A DNA stretch of 64,000 bases from Branchipolynoe longqiensis (GCA_030323885.1 JASIRB010000185.1:62001-126000), one strand, 5' to 3'. Numbered from the stretch's first letter, positions 43,195-54,320 are shown. Program-made: numbers and translations. The notes: generated from the letters alone by a model not told the origin.

Positions 43195-44510
43195 ATGGAC
43201 TCGATATTTTTTCCACGTTGACTGCTGTTAGAGTCTAACAAAGTGTCAAATATTAACTCATATCCACATTGTTTCCACGTTGATGACTGTTAGAGTCCAA
43301 CATGGTGTCAAATATGAACGCATATCCACATTGTTTCCACGTTGACTGCTGTTAGAGTCTAACAAAGTGTCAAATATGAACTCATATCCACATTGTTTCC
43401 ACATTGACGACTGTTAGAGTCCAAGATGGTGTCCCATATTAACTCATATCCATATTGTTTCCACGCTGACAGCTGTTAGAGTCTAACAAAATGACAAATA
43501 TGGACTCATATCCGCATTGTTTCCACGTTGACGACTGTTAGAGTCCAACATGGTGTCAAATATTAACTCATATCCACATTGTTTCCACATTGACGACTGT
43601 TAGAGTCCAACATGGTGTCAAATATTAACTCATATCCACATTGTTTCCACGTTGACTCCTGTTAGAGTCTAACAAAGTGTCAAATATGAACTCATATATC
43701 AACATTGTTTCCACGTTGACGACTGTTAGAGTCCAACATGGTGTCAAATATGAACGCATATCCACATTTTTTCCACTTGACTGCTGTTAGAGTCTAACAA
43801 AGTGTCAAATATTAACTCATATCCACATTGTTTCCACATTGACGACTGTTAGAGTCCAACATGGTGTCAAATATTAACTCATATCCACATTGTTTCCACG
43901 TTGACTGCTGTTAGAGTCTAACAAAGTGTCAAATATGAACTCATATCCACATTGTTTCCACGTTGACTGCTGTTAGAGTCCAACAAGGTGTCAAATATGA
44001 ACTCATATCCACATTGTTTCCACGTTAACAGCTGTTAGAGTCCAACAAAGTGTCAAATATGAACGCATATCCACATTGTTTCCACGTTAACAGCTGTTAG
44101 AGTCCAACAAAGTGTCAAATATGAACGCATATCGACATTGTTTCCACGTTAACAGCTGTTAGAGTCCAACAAAGTGTCAAATATGAACGCATATCGACAT
44201 TGTTTCCACGTTAACAGCTGTTAGAGTCCAACAAAGTGTCAAATATGAACGCATATCGACATTGTTTCCACGTTAACAGCTGTTAGAGTCCAACAAAGTG
44301 TCAAATATGAACGCATATCGACATTGTTTCCACGTTAACAGCTGTTAGAGTCCAACAAAGTGTCAAATATGAACGCATATCGACATTGTTTCCACGTTAA
44401 CAGCTGTTAGAGTCCAACAAAGTGTCAAATATAAACGCATATCCACATCGTTTCCATGTTGACGACTGTTAGAGTCCCAACATGCTGTCCCATATTAACT
44501 GTTTCCACGT
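43195..44510. repeat. 62-bp satellite
   Basis: About 21 units of GTTAGAGTCCAACAAAGTGT, CAAATATGAACGCATATC and ACATTGTTTCCACGTT. The early part alternates two unit types (GACTGCTGTTAGAGTCTAAC and GACGACTGTTAGAGTCCAAC). 44030-44460 is near-identical, with TAACAGCTGTTA, a 12-bp palindrome, in each unit. Confidence 0.95.
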
Positions 44511-44825
44511 TGCTAATGCACTGTCTTTGTCTTCCCCTTTCCCGTCTCTAGGTAAGCCTGTTCCCTGAATGAACCAATCAGCACAAATCAGTGAGTATGT
44601 ACACACATCAGGGTGAAGACAATTGACATCTCATCTTTCACTGACAGCACCCCCCACTCCTAATTCTTATATGTTGCCTCTCGTAATTTCAGTTGTTTGG
44701 TGAGTTAAAAATTGCCGTCATTTGACACAAGTTAGTCATTTAAAAATTATCTGAATTCTGAAATCAATGTTGCTGTCATTTGACACAAATTTTGACACTG
44801 AATAATTTCGTGTAATTTTGAATGT

Positions 44826-45095
44826 AAGGGAGGCTAGGTGGTGTAATCGTTAGCACACTGGCCAGGAATGTAAGAGATGTGGGTTCGATTCCCGCTCTAG
44901 GTGCAGTATTTCCCATTGTCATCACCACCTCTCCCACGACACTAGTAATTCAAAACGCCAGGCTAAGTAACAACACGTATCAATTTTTAAGTCATTGATT
45001 TGACTCGGCCAGGGTTCGAACCCGAGGGTTTGAATCCCACACCTACCAAAACAGCAGGCAGACATTCAACTCATTCGGCCATGCGTCTGATTATC
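44826..45095. mobile_element. SINE-Q head (+) joined to SINE-A head (-)
   Basis: 44826-44943: GGCTAGGTGGTGTAATCGTT head plus GTATTTCCCATTG. 44945-45095: reverse SINE-A head (GGCCAGGGTTCGAACCCGAG, TCATTCGGCCATGCGTC). Two partial elements in opposite orientation. Confidence 0.7.
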
Positions 45096-45506
45096 CAGGT
45101 TTAATATTACAACACTGTTTTCTATGATGGTGGAGAACAGATGTTACAATTTTCAAATATGAACTTTGACTGCAATTCCATAAATTCCCCAGTTATCCAA
45201 TTTCATCCCAGTTTAACAAATCGAGCACACCTGCTGCGTATCCTATATCCTGTCGCATTTCTTTTATTGTGTTTCGTGTGTGGTGGGAGGAAGGCAAATT
45301 GTATTCCTTCGAAGTAGTTATTATATCAACATTAAGTATTTGGGAGCAGCTTGTACTGTAGTTACATAATGTTTCTCTTTAAATTTGCAACATTTATCGG
45401 AAGAAATAAATAATTATATATACAACCGATAATACAATGCGACTACCTATCTGTACTAATGCACACATTGAACACTTGCTACAAACTAGATACATCGTAA
45501 CCATAA
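45096..45506. other. Spacer, no recognised feature
   Basis: AT-rich, no family match or domain. Confidence 0.4.
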
Positions 45507-45927
45507 TACCCCAGTCACACGAGGCCTGCGTTCGCTAACGATCGATTCGCGACGTCAAAGCTTCCTTCTTGTGCCCTCCCTACGCCCTGATTGAGTGCTG
45601 TCGCCGCGAGGACGCCAACCTCCCGGCGTCCATTTCGGGAATTTTGGACGCAAGGAGGTTGCTGCTGCTGCACATGCAACCTCCTTACGCCCTGTTCCGG
45701 CGGCGCCATTCAAAATGGTTGGCGCCCTGGCGCCGCCCTGGGTTGGTGCTAACACATGTGATGCTGCAATCACCATGTGATCGGCCTCGACCTGGCGCCG
45801 ACATGGCGCCGACATGGCACCTAAAACATATTTGAATCAGTGTATCGAATGGAAACACTGGGTGGTTGGCGTCCTTTTGGGCGTAGGGAGGTTGGCGGCG
45901 AACGCTGGCTCTCGTGTGACTGGGGTA
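45507..45927. mobile_element. H-MITE 5 (GC-rich, PIF/Harbinger-like)
   Basis: TACCCCAGTCACACGAG at the left is perfectly complementary to the right end. Flanks are TAA and TAT. The interior is GC-rich (GGCGCCGACATGGCGCCG). Overlapping frames of 60-90 residues on both strands are composition artefacts. Confidence 0.8.
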
Positions 45928-46104
45928 TATTAGTTAGCTAAATTTGGATCATACCTAAACCCAGACTGTCCCGACATAACCCTGCCTAGAAAACTAACTA
46001 AGACGCCACCTACATTAAATGCGTACACTGAATGAATACACTGAGCAGATATATCACAAACTCTTAATTTGCTGAATGTAATAACATTATTTTTAGTCAA
46101 CTAT

Positions 46105-46386
46105 TATTATCCACATCAATTTAGTTTGAAGGAACTTATATTTTAAATGATCAACTTTGGTGATATTTGAAGTGCAGACATCCGACATTAATTTGGGGAC
46201 ACGCATCAAAATGTGACACCCTAGTTTTCAACAGTAACATGTTTGATTCAATTAACTCAGTTTTCCCTTCTATGCAGCAGCAAATGCTTAATAAGCGCAC
46301 CGGTAACTAAGTTGGATTTGTAGTGTGAAATCCACAGAAGTGCTTTGCATTCTAAAATCTGATGCTTTCATCGGACTATGCAACTT
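46105..46386. mobile_element. T-MITE copy 8, left end lost
   Basis: From AATTTAGTTTGAAGGAAC to CATCGGACTATGCAAC. Confidence 0.75.
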
Positions 46387-46487
46387 TACAAGCCTTTTCC
46401 TTATTTGGGCTTATTTCTGGTGTCGGTGAGTCTGTTATTGGTGTTCACCTTCTACAAGGGTATTGGTAGTTCAAACTCTATGTCTGC

Positions 46488-46972
46488 TGTGACGGGATGG
46501 CCCAATGAGTTTAGCGTCAGTCCCCTGTTTTGGGAGATCGGGGGTGGGGGGGCGGTCCGAACCCATGAGTTTGTGGGTTCGAACCATGATCGAGTCAAAC
46601 CAATGACTTGAAAATTTATACTTGTTACTTCCTAGCCTGGCGCTTGGCATTTCTAGGATAGGACAAGGACTGGTTTCGCTCAGTATCAGGATAATGTCAC
46701 TGAGTGGGATATCAGGTCATGGTGCCGGTGGCCTGATTGGGCCTGGTGGGGCAGCCAGTGGGGCAGCACTATAAAAGTCGCCATGAGTGCACACTATCAC
46801 AGTGGACCATCGAAGCTTAGGTTCACTCATCAATCCATCCTAGTCGAGGGTGGATGCAGCCCACTGTCCGATGTGTGCGCATAGACTGGTAACAAGCTGC
46901 CAGGAAATTGTAAACAGAGCTGCCCCCTCAGATGCCAGGACGTAAAACTCCAACAACTAACCAACCAACTAG
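46488..46972 (+). mobile_element. SINE-A with an insert before its tail
   Basis: Head GACGGGATGGCCCAATGAG and body to about 46800 (GCACTATAAAAGTCGCC), then about 130 bp of unrelated sequence, then the tail GATGCCAGGACGTAAAACTC at 46930-46972. The head carries an extra G-rich insertion (46542-46556). Confidence 0.7.
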
Positions 46973-47119
46973 ATTGCACCTGCCTTTATTCCGGGGCTCT
47001 GCGCCCCCACGTGCACCCCTCCCACCACCATTTGGTCACGTGACCGTGTCATCGTCTGATCTCCCCATCAATATACATTACACCTTTATTTATTTACAAT
47101 CGCACTTTGTCGGTGGTGT

Positions 47120-47155
47120 ACTGACGTTCACTGCCCCCCCCCCCCCTCCCGCCCC
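47120..47155. repeat. C-rich run
   Basis: C-homopolymer with a few T and G interruptions. Confidence 0.7.
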
Positions 47156-47171
47156 TCCTCTGAAATGCCGC

Positions 47172-47335
47172 ATATGCAGGTAGATTTGGGTAATGTGATT
47201 GCATCAGAGTGCATAGAGTTTATAATGGTTAATGCACTGTCATTGGAGTGGCAGAGGTTTGGGTTCGAGTACCGCTTTAGGTGCGGATATTTGCCTCTAT
47301 TTGCACACTGGTGCCATGACTAGGATACTGTACAA
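47172..47335 (+). mobile_element. SINE-Q monomer, diverged
   Basis: GTAGATTTGGGTAATGTG, ATAATGGTTAATGCACTGTC, GGGTTCGAGTACCGC and CTAGGATACTGTACAAG. Confidence 0.7.
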
Positions 47336-47336
47336 G

Positions 47337-47528
47337 GTTGGTTGGTTGTTGGAGTTTTATGTTCTGGCACATCTAAGGTCACACCAGGACTGGTACCGAC
47401 TTGTGACAGTGCGCACTCATGGCGACTTTATAGTGCTTCCCCAGTATCTAAGTTAGATATGTAAAATCAAACCTTTATAATTGTGTTGGATTTGAAAATT
47501 TGATGTTTTCCTCGGATTGTTTAGCTTT
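47337..47528. mobile_element. SINE-A 3' part (-) joined to a T-MITE end
   Basis: 47337-47440: reverse SINE-A tail and part of the body. 47442-47528: the T-MITE terminal ~85 bp (CAGTATCTAAGTTAGATATG ... TTTAGC) with TTAA after it. Confidence 0.75.
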
Positions 47529-47604
47529 AAGCACTAAGCTACAGAACCAATTCACAATTTACTGTGTTGGCACATACCTGATTCATGCAGTCTGCAGTGG
47601 TAAT

Positions 47605-47660
47605 ACCCATCCTGATATGACCCTGGATGTTGCTAGGAGGTAAAACCCCAAAACCAACAA
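47605..47660 (+). mobile_element. Isolated SINE-A 3' tail with target duplication
   Basis: 56 bp starting ACCCATCCTGATATGACC and ending in ACCCCAAAACCAACAA. An 11-bp direct repeat GCAGTGGTAAT is at 47594-47604 and 47661-47671. Confidence 0.9.
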
Positions 47661-47849
47661 GCAGTGGTAATGTGGTATTGGGACTGAATGCTGAATGCCA
47701 TTGTAGTTCTCACGTGTTCACCTAGGTGGCGCCTGCGTAGCGATGTCAGGATGGGTAGAACGCCCTGTGTTTGTCACGTGATATGATATGATTCAACCAG
47801 GTGGCGCCTGTGTAGCGGTGCCCAGTCACAAAGACACTGGGCAGTCCAG

Positions 47850-48025
47850 TGTTTCTTTGTTGGGGTTTGACGTCCTGGCAACAGCTAAGGTTATATCGGA
47901 CACAGCAATATAGTGTTGTGGTCGACCTCGTAGCCGCATAGTTTGTTTCTTTGTGGTTTTACATCCAAGTAACATCTAAGGTCCTATCAGGATGGGTACT
48001 AACTTGTGACACTGACAACGGAATG
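47850..48025 (-). mobile_element. Two SINE-A tail fragments in series
   Basis: 47855-47905 (GTTGGGGTTTGACGTCCTGG ... AGGTTATATC) and 47945-48020 (GTGGTTTTACATCCAAGTAA ... GGATGGGTACTAACTTGTGA). Both are reverse 3' ends. Confidence 0.7.
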
Positions 48026-48070
48026 GAAGTTGGTTGTGTAAATCCCGAATGTGATCTTCTCCACAGAACT

Positions 48071-49020
48071 GACTAGACGGGTTGGCCAAATGAGTTGAGC
48101 GTCCGTCTTCCGTTTTGGTACATCGTTTTGGTTCGAACCTTGCTTGAGTCAAACCCATGACTTAACAATTTGTAAAATTATGCGGATTTTAGGCTTAGAG
48201 TCGACAGTTATCAAATATGGGTGTAATGTTAAAAGTTATAGAGCAGGAGGAATAATTCTAGTATATTGGAAGGGAAAATAAAAAGTAGATTAAGTTAGGC
48301 TGGGTAATTATTAAGGTGTCAAGAACCAGTAAAACCATGTGTGTAGCAATGAGAAATAATGTAGACCACTGTGTAGGTCCTGGTGGGAAGGGGGAAAATA
48401 CTATAAAACGGATGTACCAGGTAGTGCATCGGTAGGTAAATTGTATGTAAGAGGGACTGCTGGGCAGTAGAGCATGGAGGGGCTGGTCTACAGCGGGACA
48501 GTGGTCAAGGTAGGCTGGTGCTTGGAGAGTGGTCAAGCTAGAATATAAAATCTGGACTGGCGAGGGAGAGGACAGTTGGAGCCTGAGACCAGAGCAGTGA
48601 AGAAGGAGCAGGACCACACATGTGAGATAGACTTTGTATTAGTATTGGTGGAAGAGAGGGGAATTGAGTTGTCTGTATTGTATTGTATGGTATTGTAATG
48701 TGAAGTATTGCTCAGTTCTTGGAAACAAAATAAAACAAAATATCAATCAGAGTAATACGTTTTGTTGGTATTTCAAATTGATACTAACTTGTCACTTCCT
48801 AGCCAGGTGCTTGGCGTTATTAGGATAGGGCAAGCACTGCTTGGGACAGTGTCAGGATAATGTGACAGACTGGGATATCAGGTCATGGTGCTGGCGGCTG
48901 GTCTTCCAGTGGCGCAGCACTACAAAGTCGCTATGAGTGTGCACTGTCACAAGTCGGTATCCATCCTGATATGACCTCAAATGTTGCCAGGATGTAAAAC
49001 TCCAACAACCAACCAACCAT
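48071..49020 (+). mobile_element. SINE-A, full length, carrying a solo LTR
   Basis: Head (48071-48170) and body plus tail (48776-49020) separated by an LTR. A 12-bp target duplication CTCCACAGAACT is at 48059-48070 and 49021-49032. Confidence 0.9.
48171..48775 (+). mobile_element. Solo LTR, 605 bp
   Basis: Starts TGTAAAATTATGCGG, ends GGTATTTCA, and is flanked by AATT on both sides (48167-48170, 48776-48779). Inside are TATAAAA near 48402 or GAATATAAAAT near 48541, and AATAAAAC near 48729. TG...CA ends with a 4-bp duplication fit an LTR retrotransposon (4 bp is common in the Ty3/gypsy group). No internal coding region remains. Confidence 0.8.
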
Positions 49021-49118
49021 CTCCACAGAACTTGCTGCACAGTGAGTTACTATCCACACCATTAGTTTCCTCCACTGCCGTCAGAGGGCGGGTCAGTGGT
49101 GGAGATTGCCATTACCAG

Positions 49119-49374
49119 GGCCGCGTTCAGGGTGCGTCTCGGAGGAGCCTCGGAGAAAATCTGGACGTCACACTAGTCTGAATGACTTGAGCTGTCTGGT
49201 GAACAGCTCTGATTGGCTGAAACCACTGAATCTGGTGGCCATTTTCGAGGTGCTTTTTGCCTCCTATCTGAAAAGCGAGACGTCTCCAAGGCGCAGACTG
49301 AACGCAAATTGGCCAAAAAGATGTCGCGGAACCGACTCGGAGTCGACTCTGCGGCATACCCTGGACGTGGCCCT
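49119..49374. mobile_element. 256-bp TIR element
   Basis: AGGGCCGCGTTCAGGGT and the complement of AGGGCCACGTCCAGGGT are inverted ends. CTCGGAGGAGCC/GACTCGGAGTCGAC extend the pairing loosely. The 49106-49387 frame is spurious. Confidence 0.7.
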
Positions 49375-49477
49375 AAATACTCAGTGACGAGGTAATGTCA
49401 ACAGTAGTCAAGTATAGCAGCTGCTTCGCATTGTTTGATGTTGATTTCAAATCAATAAAGCGCTGTGTAACAAACTT

Positions 49478-49657
49478 GAACAGATTGATTGATTGGTGTT
49501 TTACATCCTAGCAACACATGAGCTCATATCAGGGTGGGTGCCGCCTGGGAGGCAAATTTCATAAGTCCTTTAGTTTTTACTCACCTGAGAGATCGAACCC
49601 ACGACCTTTCCACATGAGAAGTGACCGCTCTACCGCTGGGCCATCCCGTCTAGTAAT
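49478..49657 (-). mobile_element. SINE-C, full length, about 180 bp
   Basis: On the reverse strand: head GACGGGATGGCCCAGCGGTA with B-box-like GTGGGTTCGATC, a short body, then CCTGATATGAGCTCATGTG and TTGCTAGGATGTAAAACACC, ending (AATC)n. The last ~50 bp are the SINE-A tail but the body is different. Confidence 0.75.
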
Positions 49658-49959
49658 TGTAACCGAACAGTGAGGTCAGAGTTGAGGTCAGGAAAACAGT
49701 TGTGTGTTCAACCTGTGTATACATGAATGGAATGTGGAAATTGACTCTGATGGGGTATTGTGAGCGCGCATTATTAGTGTTATCTGCAGTAATAATGTAC
49801 AATCAATAGTCTGGTACGGGTAGAGTGGCAATTGAACGTTGACCCCAACATTCCGGTCCTGATAACGGGTTTTATAACCACACACTTGCTGCAAATATGT
49901 GTATAAGAAATGCAAGCGTGCGTATATATTATATATATATGTGTGTGTGTGTGGTGTGT

Positions 49960-50491
49960 AGCATATTATGCGAGTGTAAAGATACAGAAGGGAATATCGC
50001 TTATTATTATAATTATTGTTATGCTCTGTAAGACGCAACACTGTACTGGTGGCGTCATCTCAGCCCACCTCTCCACAACCGGATTGTAAATTCTAATGCT
50101 CGAATACGTGGCTGTGTAGGCAGGCTATGGTGAAATGAATACAGACAAAGAGAAAGGAAGAGTATAACGTGTAAAGAAGAAGAGAGAATCAAGCCCTCTG
50201 GTTTATTATTTATATAGTTCACTGTAGAGTATCCCCCTACCCCTATCCCCCAATGGGAATCAAACATTCTTGGCCCTACCAATAGGGATCCAGCATTCCT
50301 GGTCCCCATGGATACCAGTGGTCTGCCCACCACCACAAGCTGTATGGCCCCATGGCCACCACCAACCTTGACCCTGAGTGTGGTGATCCCTATCCCAGCA
50401 GAGGGGGAGGGGGTAGGCCGTGAGTGCAATCACAGCCAGACCTGCCAGCACCACTATGTCTATTTACATCCCACTCAGGCACCACCAACCC

Positions 50492-50524
<33 letters not shown>

Positions 50525-50640
50525 TACGTGCCCATGGTCACGTACACCGATCAGTAATAGAACATTTGCATTCCCCCCTATGCCGAGTATCAGAGTATTT
50601 TACAGGATGTTGACCAGTGTCAGTCGCACCGGATGATATA
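49960..50640 (+). mobile_element. TA-flanked element split by a solo LTR
   Basis: Left part ATTATGCGAGTGTAAAGATA ... CTCCACAACCGGAT (to 50084). Right part GGATGTTGACCAGTGTCAG, TCGCACCGGATGATATATAT (from 50605). The intact arrangement is at 29285-29440. Confidence 0.75.
50085..50604 (-). mobile_element. Solo LTR, 520 bp
   Basis: TGTAAATTC...TATTTTACA with GGAT at 50081-50084 and 50605-50608. It is inserted exactly in the CCGGATG of the TA-flanked element; the empty site is near 29392. The reverse strand has CTATATAAATAATAAACC (TATA and AATAAA). Related to 52025-52521. Contains (TA)n at 50493-50526. Confidence 0.85.
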
Positions 50641-50739
50641 TATATATATGTAGACTTAGTACATATAAATATATATATATATCTTATATATATCTGCATA
50701 TATGTGTATCTGCCATAATTAAAGAATAAATATTATAAA

Positions 50740-51020
50740 CTACTTTTCTTGAGTTTGAAGTAACTTTTATTTGAGAGGATATTTTGTTGGAGATATTTTA
50801 AAGTAGACAAATTAAAAATAATGTTAGTGTGCACACTGAAAGGTTGGACATGATAGGCTTCAATGGTGACAAGCGCTATTAAATCGACTTAGGTGTCTCC
50901 TCTGTGCAGCAATAACTGTTTTAAAATTAAATCAGCATCTAAGTTGGATGGATATGTAGGATCAAATCCAGGTAGTATCTTGCTTTAAAAACTGTAATGT
51001 GTACATCGGAATATGCAGCT
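50740..51020. mobile_element. T-MITE copy 9, partial and diverged
   Basis: TTGAGTTTGAAGTAACTTTT ... GAATATGCAGC, with TTAA at 51021-51024. The left terminal part is replaced by (TA)n. Confidence 0.7.
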
Positions 51021-51214
51021 TTAATACAATAAGATAGAGGTGGAAATTATGACCTTGGGATGCTTGAGCTGTGTCCTTGGCTGACCTTGGTGCCCTTGAC
51101 CGATGATGGGTTGAGAGCGATCATTTCCCACCACTTAGTTGGCAGTTGCTTCGGTACATCTTTTTAATTTAAAAAAAAATAGTTTCCTACAATATACTAA
51201 AGTTGCCCGGTATA

Positions 51215-51540
51215 TACGATGGAGACTGGAACTGTATTACAACAAATTCTCTCCAATCACACCTTTTCAATTTCTGTAACCGAATATGTGGAGGGAGAGT
51301 GCTGAATACCCCCTAGTTGGGTTCCGGAATCACCCTTCTGGGACCATAAGTGAAAAAGAATCTATAAAAAGGCTAGGGGACCAGTGCAACCTAGAGGGAT
51401 CTGTATGGAACCCCACTAGGTCATGTGATGAGGGAATCCCACCTGTGACATCATTCATGCATTACAGACCGCAATACTCTCCCCCCACATATTCGATTGT
51501 ATAAAGTTTAAAAAACTAAGCAGCGCTGTGCCTGGAGAGC
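51215..51540 (+). repeat. Unclassified dispersed repeat U3, copy 1
   Basis: Parallels 53340-53600: GAATATGTGGAGGGAGAGTG / GAAGATGTGGAAGGAGAGTG, ATGAGGGAATCCCACC, CATCATT. No domain. Confidence 0.6.
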
Positions 51541-51556
51541 ATTTGTCAGAGCACAG

Positions 51557-51896
51557 GATCAGACGGGATGGCCGAATGAGTGAGAGCGTCCGTCTCCCGT
51601 GTTGGTAGATCGTGGGGTCGTGGGTTCGAACCCTGTTCGAGTCAAACCAATGACTTAAAAATTGATACTTGTCGCTTCCTACCCAGGCGCTCGGCATTAA
51701 TAGAATAGGGCAAGGACTGGTTGGCTCAGTGTCAGAATAATGTCACTGAGTGGGATATCAGGTCATGGTGCTGGTGGTCTGGTCTTCCAGTCGGGCAGCA
51801 CTCTTAAGTCGCCATGAGTGCGCGCTGTCACAAGTCGGTACCCGTCCTGATATGACCTTAGCTGTTGCTAGGATGTAAAACAACAAACAAACAATT
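51557..51896 (+). mobile_element. SINE-A, full length
   Basis: Intact head GACGGGATGGCCGAATGAG to tail AACAACAAACAAACAATT. A 9-bp target duplication AGAGCACAG is at 51548-51556 and 51897-51905. Confidence 0.9.
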
Positions 51897-51940
51897 AGAG
51901 CACAGTTCCAGTCTGCGTGGTCTAGACTGGGCAACTTTAA

Positions 51941-52796
51941 AGCTGCATAGTCCGATGAAAACAATAAATTTTCAAAACCAAAACAATCACCTAGATTTGA
52001 TCCTACATATCTAGCTTAGCTACTTGTAAAGTCGCTGGCTGGTGGTGTGAATGGTGCGGACAAGCTAATGAGAAATCAATACAGGTAATGAAGGAAAGTA
52101 GGTAAAGAGTGAAAGTAGGAGAGTGAGACTCCCTGGTTTATTATCTTATATAGGTTTCTAGAATCCAAGATGGCAGTGGTCACATGGGTTGATCCACCAA
52201 TCAGAGTTCAATCTGTTGTATCTAAGGCCTTGTCATGCTGGCTACAGTGCCTTGTGGTGGCCAGTTGATCCATAAATAACACCATGGGAGGGAGGGGGTA
52301 TGTGAGGTGACTCCTCCAAAGACTACCTAAGAAATTACTCCTCCTCTATACTATTTTACTATACAATTTCTATACCTAATGAGTAATAGTTTACCAACTC
52401 CACATATCCCTCATATGCCTTTGGATTTTATATATTACCATTTACCATTATATAGACAAGTTGCAATTTATTATAGTAGTTTCATATATATCCTCATGCC
52501 ATTAGATCGGAAAATGTTACATACTGTTGCATTTATTACGCAATTCTCGCCATATAGAAGGGGATACTGAATCAATTTCATAAAAAAACTGTTAATAGCG
52601 AAGCCTACGGTGTCAAAGTTTTGCCGTTCTTTCCAAAATAAATCTTGCATGGTTGCACTTAAAATATCTCAAAAGTTAGCCATTTATAGTAAAAGTTACT
52701 TTAAACTAAAGTGAGGTAGATTAGATTAACTTTACATATTTATCTCAGAAAATGACAGAAACTCAAAACCATCGGACTATGCAACTTTAATTAATA
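51941..52796. mobile_element. T-MITE copy 10 carrying a solo LTR
   Basis: Ends GCTGCATAGTCCGATG and CATCGGACTATGCAAC, flanked by TTAA at 51937-51940 and 52797-52800. Split at 52025-52521. Confidence 0.9.
52025..52521 (-). mobile_element. Solo LTR, 497 bp
   Basis: TGTAAAGTCGC...AATGTTACA with TACT on both sides (52021-52024, 52522-52525). The reverse strand has CTATATAAGATAATAAACC, as in the LTR at 50085-50604, so the two are one family. It interrupts a T-MITE at ATACTG. Confidence 0.85.
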
Positions 52797-52996
52797 ACTC
52801 CAGCTCTAACCACCACTTGAACCCCGAGCCTCAGTCAAGACCAGGCCTTAAATAATTCCCTGATAATAGATAGTTCTTAACATATCCAAACAGTGCACAA
52901 TCATATCTCGATCACGATTCATGAGAACATATTGAACTTGTCTTGATTAAGTTAGTACATCTTTAAGAAAAAGTCCCTGATTCCGCAGGTGTAGTT

Positions 52997-53245
52997 ATAA
53001 AATTGATACTTGTCGCTGCCTAGCCTAGGACTTGGCATTAATTAATAGGATAGGGCAAGGACTGGTTGGCTCAGTGTCAGGATAATGTGACTGAGTGGAA
53101 TATCGGGCCATGGTGCCAGTAGCCTGATTTCCCAGTGGGGCAACACTATAAAGTCGACACGAGTGTGTACTGTCACAAGTTAGTACCCGTCCTGATATGA
53201 CCTTAGATGTTGCTAAGACGTAAAACTCCCACAACCAACCAATCC
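52997..53245 (+). mobile_element. SINE-A, head missing
   Basis: AAAATTGATACTTGTCGCTG through CCTGATATGACCTTAGATG and CTCCCACAACCAACCAA. Confidence 0.85.
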
Positions 53246-53339
53246 AAACTAGGATGGAACCCGAAGGATAGCAGACTAGTTCCTTATTGTTCCTTGACTT
53301 TGTACACTTAATGCGTTTAAAGTTTAAACGGACCCGGTA

Positions 53340-53600
53340 TAGGCTGCTGAGACTGCAACTGTACTCTGATAAATGCTCTCCAAGCATGCCCTTTCAGTTT
53401 GTGTAACTGAAGATGTGGAAGGAGAGTGCTGAGGTCAGTGTCCACAATCGCTGGTCTGCAAGTGCAAGTGTGGAACGTAAAGAGGTTCCCCGGTGTTCCC
53501 TGGTCTGTGGAGAAGCTTATTTGGCCATGTTCATGAGGGAATCCCACCCATGCCATCATTTGTATATTACATTCACAGTTTGTTTGTCGTCTCAGTGGAC
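53340..53600 (+). repeat. Dispersed repeat U3, copy 2
   Basis: Same orientation as 51215-51540, with a different central segment. Confidence 0.6.
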
Positions 53601-53944
53601 TGTACCGTGTGACTTTAAGTAGAAAAATGGTGTTAGTGAAGCAATTAGGAATGCTTCCACTGAAACAGGATTTGAAAGTAAAACAACAACACAGTGGAGC
53701 GATTTGTTTACTTTGTTTACCTTGTCATGACATGGCATGGCCTCTGGTGGAAGCAGGTTCCTGGCACACATACACACGCACACACACGCACACACCTTGG
53801 CGACTGGTGGGAAGGATGTGTTAGCATGACAACAGTAATGATTGAGGGGAGTTTATTTAGAAAAGAATTCAGAACCGTTGCCAAGAAGCAGGGCTCGGTT
53901 GGTAACCACAGCTTTGACATTATTTACGCGAACAAATGGAATGC
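53601..53944. other. Spacer with a (CA)n run
   Basis: ACACACGCACACAC at 53767-53795. No supported gene: the long mixed frame 53694-54140 reads into SINE-Q DNA. Confidence 0.5.
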
Positions 53945-54320
53945 GGCTCTTTGCCTGAGAGGTCAGCGCAGACCACTACACTCTTCCCCCTGCAATTGTA
54001 AGTCTTTTAATGCTTACAATTACGTACATACATACAGGCAATGCACTTACCTGCATCCACAGGGCAAGTTCAACAACTATACCATGCATAGCTTGTACAG
54101 GATCATGGTCACGACAACCAGTGTCATGGGGGAGGGGTGATGAAAATGGGTTAGCTCAGTGTCAGGATAATATGACTGAGTGGGATATTGGGTCATGGTA
54201 CTGGTGGCCTAATCTCCAAGTGGGGCAGCACTATTAAGTCACCATGAGTGTGCACTGTCATAAGTCGGTATGACCTTAGATGTTGCCAGGATATAAAACT
54301 CCAACAACCAACCAACAACT
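53945..54320. mobile_element. SINE-Q part (-) fused to SINE-A part (+)
   Basis: 53945-54148: reverse SINE-Q leading and distal segments without the tRNA head. 54149-54320: SINE-A body and tail from TTAGCTCAGTGTCAGGATAA. Confidence 0.75.

Noticed and set aside
45515..45835. Overlapping GC-rich frames on both strands
   Set aside because: Contained in an H-MITE with perfect inverted ends; composition effect.
53694..54140. 148-residue open frame
   Set aside because: Crosses a (CA)n run and reads into SINE-Q sequence; no conserved domain.
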